18,603 bases of DNA from an uncultured candidate division Zixibacteria bacterium (lineage in GTDB: Bacteria; Zixibacteria; MSB-5A5; GN15; FEB-12): NCBI GenBank assembly GCA_913009765.1, contig CAJVYT010000037.1, positions 1-18,603 on the forward strand, read 5' to 3'. Numbering within the stretch: the stretch's first letter is position 1; every line of letters starts with the position of its first letter. A program made the position numbers and the translations under genes. The notes below the pieces were generated by a model. The model saw nothing but the letters and a program-made list of their open reading frames with translations, searched no databases and was not told the origin of the DNA. Of the stretch, positions 1 through 8,800 are shown in pieces.

Positions 1-118
1 TCTATTGTTCATCTTTTGGACATATCTTATCTCATACTTTGCTATGATTTTTTTTTTTTTAATGATACGGCGACCACCGAGATCTACACTCTTTCCCTAC
101 ACGACGCTCTTCCGATCT
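1..118. other. Illumina adapter read-through artefact at the contig end
   Basis: Positions 61-118 match, base for base, the full 58-base Illumina universal P5/TruSeq adapter as I know it (begins AATGATACGGCGACC, ends GCTCTTCCGATCT). Positions 48-60 are thirteen T. Read on the minus strand this is genomic DNA, then the adapter complement, then a poly-A run, which is what a read shows when it runs through a short insert and past the end of the adapter. Positions 1-47 lie beyond the homopolymer and are probably noise or misjoined sequence. Nothing left of 119 should be taken as genomic. Confidence 0.97.
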
Positions 119-166
119 GTGATAAGTTTCACTATAACTTAAAAGTTATGTACAATTTTAGTCTTT

Positions 167-198
167 AAAAAAAGCAGAAACCAAACAATTTCCGCTTT
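167..198 (-). terminator. Intrinsic terminator of the minus-strand gene 227-868
   Basis: On the minus strand AAAGCGGAAA pairs with TTTCTGCTTT (one G.U pair) across an eight- to nine-base loop. A run of seven T (the A run at 167-173 of the plus strand) follows. The hairpin starts 28 bases past the stop codon of the upstream gene, as expected for a Rho-independent terminator. The partner arm is at 189-198. Confidence 0.75.
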
Positions 199-226
199 CA
201 AAACTTAAATAAATAAAAGTACTAAG

Positions 227-868
227 CTAATAATATTGATCATCTATTGAACTTACAAGAATTGCTCCTATAACCAAAGCAGTAACTGTTGAGATAACAG
301 CAGCGTACGATCCAAATCTAACACCTATATACCAACCGGTTTGTGTTCCGGAATTCGAAAGAGGTGCCGATATATTTGTATACGGATAAAATATACCGGA
401 GTTGTTGTAACGAACAGCTTGGAATTGTAAATCAAATGCAATTAAATCTCGAACTCCAATAGATGTGCTGGCAACAAATCCAGGGTATTTTACTGTTTGA
501 TAATTATCAGACCCTGCTAAAAGAATACCGGGGGAAATATCAAATGAAACTGTCTTCGTAAGCCAACGGCGGTATCGAAATTTTATACCAAAATTACCGG
601 CATCATCATCGCCGCTGCCATAAAGGGTAGCACCAATGCTGTAGTTTGGTGTCATATTTTTAATATACCCTAATTCCCCTGTGAGTAAAAATTTATCTTT
701 ACTCAATCGAGTGTTTGAGTCGGCAAATCTTGTTTTCCAACTTGTTTCAAAAACCCAAAAAGATTTTTGCTCAGGCAACGGTTTCCCTTGACACCATGCT
801 GCCAATAATTGACTTGAAAAAAACAATACGGATAAAACTGTTAGAAAAAATATCTTATAAATTTTCAT
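227..868 (-). CDS. Secreted, probably outer-membrane beta-barrel protein of unknown function
   Basis: I do not recognise the family. The protein is 213 residues from the ATG at 866-868. That start is preferred to the in-frame ATG at 893-895 because an AAAGGAG ribosome site lies upstream of it with nine bases of spacing, inside the longer frame. A signal peptide is clear: KIYKIFF, a hydrophobic core, then a likely cut after SSQLLA. The mature part has alternating polar/aromatic stretches (for example FGIKFRYRRWL, GWYIGVRFG) typical of small outer-membrane barrels. It is odd that the last 30 residues contain a hydrophobic helix-like run (AAVISTVTALVIGAILVSS), which a simple barrel would not need. 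It stands alone with its own terminator, so it is probably monocistronic. Membrane location is an inference from composition. Confidence 0.7.
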   Translation of the reverse strand: MKIYKIFFLTVLSVLFFSSQLLAAWCQGKPLPEQKSFWVFETSWKTRFADSNTRLSKDKFLLTGELGYIKNMTPNYSIGATLYGSGDDDAGNFGIKFRYRRWLTKTVSFDISPGILLAGSDNYQTVKYPGFVASTSIGVRDLIAFDLQFQAVRYNNSGIFYPYTNISAPLSNSGTQTGWYIGVRFGSYAAVISTVTALVIGAILVSSIDDQYY

Positions 869-1515
869 AACTGATTGCTCCTTTGATGGTTTCAAAGATA
901 ATATGGCTAATTTTTCAAAAGATGGAAATAAATAATTTTTTAATTATAGTAGAAGTAGACCGAGTTCAAGCAGCTACCGACAGGTGGATATAGAACCCGA
1001 CAAAATTACTATAGTTCTGTCCTCTTGACATTTACACATTTTATACAAACTCTCACTACTTTCTTATCGTATCCTTTCCTATGAATAACTTAATTATGAA
1101 AGAGAAATTCTATGCACAAAAACATAACAATAAATATTACCAAAATTGGCTTAAAGCCATTTTTACAGGCAAAGCCATTTCGCTGTAACAGACTGTTCGC
1201 ATGGCAGTTATCTGCTATATTAATGAGTCAGACGCAGTCTGTAGGTTCCCTTTATATGCGAAACGAACCCATTTTTTCGATGCCGAAAGGACTGGACTCC
1301 GTGGCAAGCATAGAAAGGAGTTCAGAAGAATAATGTTTTTCTCATTGTCATTTCCCATTTGATGTGGGGATAAAGGCAGGTCTCAAAAACGAAACTTGTC
1401 TACATTTATTGACATTCGGTAGGCAGACAATTTCTGTCTGTCCCAAAGTCGGAAAGTATATTCCTAAATAAGAAGTTTTTCAACAGTTCTATGAAGTTAA
1501 ATACTGTTTCATCTT
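869..1515. other. Intergenic region without a convincing gene
   Basis: About 650 bases separate two minus-strand genes. A 73-codon frame at 1112-1333 (plus) has no good ribosome site, no recognisable motif and an unstructured-looking product, so I do not call it. The stretch holds several short inverted repeats: CAGAC-GCA-GTCTG around 1230-1242, CAGACA-ATTTC-TGTCTG at 1424-1440, and AACAGACTGTT near 1188. A ten-base direct repeat AAAGCCATTT occurs twice near 1154-1180. No tRNA, rRNA or known RNA family is visible. Confidence 0.5.
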
Positions 1516-2370
1516 TCAATTAATTAAGCAGCACTTTTTGTATTTTTTTCCACTGCCACATGGACAAGTATCATTGCGACCAACTTTTAAATTTGGAATT
1601 GAGACAGGTTCATCGAAAATCGAAAAGTCTGTATATTTGAGAAGCTTTCGGTCTACTTCTTCAACTTTTTTATCGAATTCAGGATGACTTGGTTGAATCC
1701 CTTCTTTTAGGATTACTAATGATTCACGAAGCGTGAGATATGATCCTACAAAAGGTTCTTCATACCGAATACCAGAAAATGCGTCGAGCTGAATTTCGTT
1801 TAAGTATTCAGCGATATTATCTACATAACTTTCTATGATTGGAAGAAAAGACCTATCACCGTAATAACCCATCAGAAGCATTGCTTCATCAGGATCAGAT
1901 TTCAAATGTTCTAATAGTGCCTGATTTATTCTTTCATCTTTTACTCCAAGCTGAGCAAGAATCCATATCCATGTTGATGCTAATTCGAGGTTTTCTTTAT
2001 CAGCACTATATTTTTTGTAAACAAGTTCAAGTGCCGGTTTCCCCATGCCTTCCATGCCGATCATGATAGAGTCGTATACAATTGCCTCCCAGTTGTCTTT
2101 AACTTTATCCATCAGTTCAATCATCGGCTTACATGCTTCAGCAGATTTTAATTCACCAAGGATACGACATGAATATGCTATGCCATATTCCATATCAGAA
2201 TCCCATATATCAGTAGAGTTGATTTCTTTAAGAAATGTCTTCAGCTTCTCTATCAAAAAGTTAATTAGTTCTTTTTGACTTGGATATTTTGTCAGCCTGT
2301 CGATTGCTTTTTGCGGCGGTTTGTTACAGCAGATATTTTTAAATAATTTTTCAAGTTTAGTAATAGCCAT
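1516..2370 (-). CDS. SEC-C zinc-motif protein with helical-repeat N-terminal region
   Basis: The product is 284 residues from the ATG at 2368-2370; an in-frame TTG at 2380-2382 would add four residues, and neither has a strong ribosome site. The last ~22 residues are a classic SEC-C motif (VGRNDTCPCGSGKKYKKCC), the zinc-binding CxC...CC tail first known from SecA. The rest has no cysteine pairs of that kind and is almost all alpha-helical, with short repeated units reminiscent of HEAT repeats (SCRILGELKSAEACKPMIEL, WIWILAQLGVKDERINQALL). SEC-C is widely attached to otherwise unrelated cytoplasmic proteins and may aid protein, nucleic-acid or ribosome contacts. The precise function cannot be read from the sequence. 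No signal peptide is present. The motif call is firm; the HEAT-like reading is an inference. Confidence 0.85.
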   Translation of the reverse strand: MAITKLEKLFKNICCNKPPQKAIDRLTKYPSQKELINFLIEKLKTFLKEINSTDIWDSDMEYGIAYSCRILGELKSAEACKPMIELMDKVKDNWEAIVYDSIMIGMEGMGKPALELVYKKYSADKENLELASTWIWILAQLGVKDERINQALLEHLKSDPDEAMLLMGYYGDRSFLPIIESYVDNIAEYLNEIQLDAFSGIRYEEPFVGSYLTLRESLVILKEGIQPSHPEFDKKVEEVDRKLLKYTDFSIFDEPVSIPNLKVGRNDTCPCGSGKKYKKCCLIN

Positions 2371-2806
2371 TATTAAATCCAATATTAAAATTATTGAGTT
2401 AATATAACATTGTAGCGGACAAACGCATAGAATTATTTTGATTCATATAGCTTGTGCTGAAAGGTCGGATAGGATTATACTTAGAAAAGTACCGGGAGTG
2501 GGAGGTTACTCTAAAAAGTAAGAATTGCTATAATCCCTTGTGAGTTAACAGGATATAATAAAGCGGTCATTTAATAAAGAGTTCATACACAAATTGCTAT
2601 CTATTATTAAATGAATAATTTCTGTAGCTGTTGAGGGTTCGATTCTCCCATTTATGGGTCTATCTCTACCACAATTAAGTAGTCTTGAATGAGTATGAAA
2701 TTTAATCTTCAATTGTTCACTGTAATAGAGAGATAAGTCAGAACTGTTCAACTTATCTCCCTAATTACAGGAGAACAGATTTAAATAGTTGAGCTTGTTA
2801 CCATAA
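2371..2806. other. Intergenic region, no firm gene
   Basis: A 68-codon minus-strand frame (2545-2751) has a TTG start with GGGAG five bases upstream. Other genes here do use TTG, but its product shows no motif and I rate it unlikely. Just downstream of the giant gene are imperfect complementary segments (TCAACT at 2748-2753 with AGTTGA at 2787-2792, and CTCC/GGAG between them) that might form a weak hairpin, but there is no T run. A T-arm-like stretch near 2633-2650 is not part of a foldable tRNA. Confidence 0.4.
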
Positions 2807-5800
2807 TTATTTTTTAATCTCACCAACCATTTTATCTGACCCGATCGTTGGCACAGAAAGCAATGAGTTATAACAACAGTCAAGAGTACCAATTCCGTTT
2901 AAATACTTTCCCAACACCATTATATCAGTAATATCAATGCGGTTATTGCAATTGAAATCAATAGCTTTGAGTGGATTCGGGACAGGTCCACAATCAAAAT
3001 ATGTTTGTCGGGCGAATATTAAATCGTTTTGGTCAACCTGACCGTCGGAATTGGCATCACCGCATATATATTCTATAACCTCAAGATCGACAGGCACTTC
3101 CACCGTCGGCACAATAGGGTCGTTACTATTTATTACAATAACAGCAGAATAGGTTCCATTGTTCAGTCCCGTACCATCGAAAACCATTTCAACTATTGTC
3201 GTGTCACTAACGGAAGTGGTATCACCCAGAGGGGTTGCCGACAGCCAATCAATTTTACGTGCCAGGAAGCCGAACAACTGGTTGGCAAAAATTTGATTAT
3301 CGCCGGCTACAAGTATACCGTTATAGAACAGTTCGTCAGCTATTGTAACAACCACTCCATTACCGATATAGCTGTAAGCAGTATTAGGAACCCCCAGACG
3401 ATCACGGACAATAATTGAGGTTGACGGTAAGACAGGCTGTGTCAGGGTAGCAAGGGGATTATTAAGATATAGACTATCAACACCAACAGTCGTCTCATGA
3501 GGTTCAATATTAGTTGTTACCCCCTGTTCACCATTCAATGAAGAATATGAAATACCGACACCTATGCCACTAAGGATCTCATTGTAACTACTAACTGATT
3601 CATCACCTTCCAGCAACAGTCCGCCACCCGTATTGACCCATGCAGAGAGAGCGTTAATCTCAACAGGGTTCCACGAAAAGTTATGATCTACTAACCAGAA
3701 TACGTCGATGTTTGCCAGTAAAGTGCTGGTAATGGTAGTTGTATTTATTATTACAATAGCACCTCGTGTCTCTAAATCACTAATGATAGTTTGCCAATAG
3801 CTACTTCCAATAGAACCGTGGGATTCATCAAACATAATTCTGACACCAGTAAGATCATTTAAATATGCCTGCATAGGGTAAGTGCGTGGGGCAGGTGGAG
3901 GTGATACCGGAGTTCCAACGAGAGGTTCGGAAATCATAGTATTATTGTAAGCAGGAGGAGTTGTAAGAGTATAAATATTAAGAGGTACTGAATTATTGAA
4001 ACGGAGTGCAATGTTCCAGATTAGGTCACTCCCTGCATTATTATAGATTTTAAGTGTGTCAGTCTCTATTGGATTAATTGACAAAATCAAACTTTTTGCA
4101 AATGAAGTTGGACTTACTTCAATTTCCGGAGGGGTTAATCCCTCTCCACGAAGTATAACAGTTAACAATGGCGTATCAGGATCGTTGCTGGAGAAAGACA
4201 ATACTCCGTTTATAGATCCTATCACACTGGGAATAAAAGTAACGATCACTTCCTTTACTTCTCCAGGATTTAGTGAAAAGCCATTCGTATTGGATGTGAA
4301 ATCACTGTTATCAGATGTGATGCTGGAAACATTCAGTACATCGGTACCATTATTTTCTACAAAAACAATACTTTCTTTTGAAGTACCGGTAAATACAATA
4401 TTATAATCAATAGTATCAGGTGTTACTGCGATATCAGGAATACCGAATACATTCAAGTGTGCCGGCACCAGTAGTTCCGGTTCATCGGGGTCATTGCTAT
4501 TGATGAGTAGGTCTGCCAGATAGTCACCTGCTTCCAATCCGGTTGCGTTAAAAAACACATCAATATTTTGTGTTTGTCCAGCCGGTATCGTTCCGGAAGT
4601 AGGTGTAGCTGCAATCCACGGAGGGTATAACTCGAGAGTATTTAAGAAACTGGTCATTATATTCAAGGTTGCAGTATCATCTATGAAAAAGCCGCCGGCT
4701 CCAGCATAAAGGAGGTAATAAATGCGATTAACACCATTGAGATTTAGTATGCGATGGTAGTCATCATTGGTGTAAGTGGCAAATTCATGATTAGCTGTAG
4801 AGTCATATTCAATAATAATCAGGTGATTTATAGATGGATCTACAGCATTGTAGACTCTCTTGACAAATCCCAGATATGTAACTCCATTAAAAGTAGTTTC
4901 TAAAATGGAACCGTCGGCATTACCTCTCCCGTCAGCACCGAGATTGCCGGTAATCTGGAAATAACTTACGTCCTGCATATCTGCTGCCATAACAAACAAA
5001 CCGGGATACTTTCTGGTAAAGTATCTCCCAGCACTACCAAATATGGTGCTGTTTACGATTAAATTATCAGAGTAACTTATAGCTCCGCCCAGGTTCGTAG
5101 ATAGTTGATTTCCGCCGTCGTACATGTCGTTGCCGCCATCACTGATATAATACCCGGTTACTCCGTCGATGAAATTATACTTGTTAGGAATACTACTTGT
5201 AATAGATTCAAAGCCGGCATTCAGTTTGTCAAGAATATTTTCCAGTTCGTTAGGATTTGTGGTTGCGGATGGCGGTGGGATATAGTCAACTCCAGCACCA
5301 TCAAAAGTATAAACCTCTGATAAAGGGAGTTTATCAAGGAGAACTTCACTTGTAGAGTCTTTGGTTTGATATATATTTTCTGAAGCACTGAATATGGGAC
5401 TGGATAAAATTGAAGTAGTTATTCCTGCATATGCACTAGCAAGTTTCCAATTCAAATCAGAACCTCCGTTATTAAAAATAGCCAATACTTGAGTTGAAGA
5501 ATCACCAATAGTTAAAATTTCATCCAGTGAATCGGGTGATACATTGATATCAGGAGGAACCAAACCTTGTCCCGAGAGATAGACCGACACTTCAGGTTGA
5601 TCGAGGTCGTCGCTTGTAATTGTAAGAAGACCTTCAATAGTGCCTGAAATAGTGGGAGTAAAAGTAACAGGGATTTCAATATTTTCACCGGGGTTCAACG
5701 TAAAACTGGTAGTTTCCGGTATGAAGTTGGAGTTATTGGAGATGACGCTGAAGACATTTAACAGGTCGGTTCCGATGTTTTCAACGAGAATAGTATCTAC

Positions 5801-8800
5801 TGTTGATAATCCAATGAACAAAGGACCAAAATCAATTGAATCGGGAGAAACGGCGATATCCGGTTCACCGGTGACATGCATATAAGCTGGGACGATAAGT
5901 TCCGATTCATCGGGATCGTTGCTGGAAATTATAATATCTGCAAAATAATCACCGTCATAAAGACCAGTCGCATCGAAAGTAACTTCGAAATCATAGCTCA
6001 TTCCGGCTGGGATAATTGCACTAAACGGATCCAGATTCAGCCAATTTGAGAATCTTATTCCGCGGTCAATCACGTTTTCCAAATCGGTGAGACTGTTGCC
6101 GGCCCCATAAATTGTTTTTACCTCTATAATTGAACCGGAATTAATATCTCCTAATTCTAAATGAAGGATCCCCAAACCGTCCACCCCTGAGACTGGACCA
6201 ACTGGAATATCGACTACAGTGTTTCGCTGACCATAATCATCCCAGCCGATGATATCCATCAAGTTCGGTACACGGCTGCTTGCTATGGCTGTGTAATTAG
6301 TATTCCAGGAATAAACCATATTTCGAGATAGATCGTAATTCCAATTCCCCGAAAATTCTCCATCTGTGTCCCAATCGGCGTAACTCTTGAAAACAACATC
6401 TGTCACAAGACTATCCGAGCTGTTTTCGATTTTAGAGACAATGTCTATAAACTGATCGCTTCGGTCGAACCTGAAGGTTCGAGTTAAGAATAATAGATTG
6501 TCACTTGTTTTGGTAACAACTTCGACAATTACTTCTGAGGTATTGTTAACCAGTTCCGTATAGGAAACCGGGACAAACTGAGAACGTGCACTATGAGCCG
6601 CCACAGATATTCGGTCGATACCTAAAACGCGGTAAGCTATTGTATAACCAGACAGGTATGTTCCCTCTTGCAAGTGTTCGTTGCCGACTGGAAATTGGAA
6701 AGGCATAATCTCTCCGTAATCGGAGATCCCAAAGCTTAAATAATCTCCAGTATATATACCTGCGGATACTGAAGCTGTTTGGTTGGATATTTCAGGTTTA
6801 GAATTATTAAATTGCTGTACTGAAGTATTTGTATTTGTTTCATCATCCAGCAAACCTTGATTTGCTTCATAATTGTCCGTTAGTCTTTTAAGTAATGTCG
6901 AGTTCAGTGTTGCCGGCCCGGGAGTGTTATTTGTAAAGTTGACATCAATTCTTAAGTCAACGATAAGATCGCTGCCCCCTAAGTTGTCGATGGTCAAGGT
7001 ATCGACTTCTGTTTCACCGGTGAAAAGACTATCCTGCAGGGAATCAGGCGAGACGGAAATGTCCGGTGGAATCAGACCCTGTCCCGAAAGATAAACGGTT
7101 TCTACCGGCTGGTCGGGGTCGTTGCTTGTCAGTGTCAGAAATCCGCTGATTGAAGCGGCTGTAGTTGGAGTGAACGAGACTGCAATTGAAATGTATTCAC
7201 CGGGGTTCAGCGTGAAACTGGAGGTGTCAGGCTGAAAGTCGGAGTTATCAGAAATGGTACTGGAAACGTTCAATAAATCTGTTCCGTTGTTTTGTACGAA
7301 AATAGTATCTACTGTTGATAATCCAATAAACAAAGGACCAAAATCAATTGAATCGGGAGAAACGGCGATGTCCGGGGCACCGGTAACATGTAAGCGGGCA
7401 GGGATGAACAGTTCCGATTCGTCGGGGTCGTTAGAGGTAATTACGGCATCGGCATAATAATTTCCTCCGATCAAGTTATTCGCATCAAAGGTAACGGTTA
7501 CGTCCATCGAAGAACCTGCTGGAACCGTTCCGGAAGTTGGCTCAACCGATATAAAGTCACTAATTGACGCCAGCCAGTCAAAAACCTGATTGGCAAAAAG
7601 TCGGGTATCACCAACTGAAAGATTAAAGTCTCCTGAAAATTCATTCCCTACTGCGATTACTCTTCCCCTTCCAATTTTGGATACTGCGGCATGAGGACGA
7701 GAAATATCGTCAAATACAATCGTTTGGGCTGGAGAAACAACCGTGCAATATGCTCCATAAGATGAACCATTGATAGAACTGACTCCTACGGTTGTAGGAT
7801 GAGGTAAAATATTGTCGAAAACAGCACCAGAAAAACCACCAATAGAACTCTCCGAAATGCCTGACCCGGAAAGCAGATTGTTCAGATTAGCCATGGAACT
7901 ATTATTATCACCCTGCAGTAAAAGACCGTTTCCGTTTCCTGTCTGAAGCCAGGTTTTTATGACATCAAGGTCAGTGGTTGAAGCAAAGTATATATCATCA
8001 TCAATCGCCAGAACATCCAGGCTATCGAGTTCACTAGATGTGAAGGGATACCCAACAGTTACCACTACCGCACCACGAGCTGTTAAGTCTGCAATAATTG
8101 TTGAGTAAAAACTGGATGTGTTCAGAAAACCTATTCTCTTTCCACTCAAATTAGTCAATGTTGTAGACAGTGATTGGATTGTAGTAGCCCCTTGAATTGA
8201 GTCTGTACTTGAAGAAGCGTCAATCGCTGGTAAATTGTCAGAAAAGTTTATTTCCGGTAGTGAAAATAACGCCGTTGAGGCAGTTGCACTGTCATGTGAA
8301 ATTAACGAAATATCAAAAAGTAGGTCACTTCCGCTGGAGTTGCCAATGGTCAAGGTATCGACTGCTGTCTCACCTGTGAAGAGACTGTCCTGTAGCGAAT
8401 CAGGAGATACATAAATGTCAGGTGGAAAAATGCCGTTGCCTGACAAATAAACTGTTACATTCGGATTGGTAGAATCACTGCTGGTAATAAGGAGAGTGCC
8501 GGTTTCCGATCCCGTGACGGTTGGTAGAAATTGAATCGCCACATCCTTATACTCTCCCAGAGGAACATTGAAAACTGTGGGGGATAAAACAGAAAAATGC
8601 GTGTTGTCAGAAGTTATTTCAAATACTTCCAGTAGATCAGTCCCGTCATTGGAAATACGCAGTAATAGGGAATCTTGAAAACCTATATAAGTAGTTCCAA
8701 AATTGAGAGTATCATCAGAAAGAACAATATTTGGCGTTCCGATGATCTTCAGTTGTACAGGTATAGTGTCTTGTGAATGAACAGGGTCATTACTACCTAT

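Noticed and set aside
1112..1333. 73-codon plus-strand frame as a gene
   Set aside because: No ribosome site of quality, no recognisable motif, unbiased composition and a lone position opposite to its neighbours.
2633..2650. tRNA T-arm-like sequence (GGGTTCGATTCTCCC)
   Set aside because: The T stem has a mismatch, and no acceptor, D or anticodon arms can be folded around it, so neither a tRNA nor a clear tRNA-end attachment site is supported.
2545..2751. 68-codon minus-strand frame as a small gene
   Set aside because: A TTG start with GGGAG nearby is suggestive, but the product has no coherent features and the frame is short enough to occur by chance.
3029..8379. Several plus-strand frames opposite the giant gene
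   Set aside because: They are antisense shadows of the repeat-containing gene; they lack ribosome sites and their similarity to each other comes only from the repeats on the other strand.
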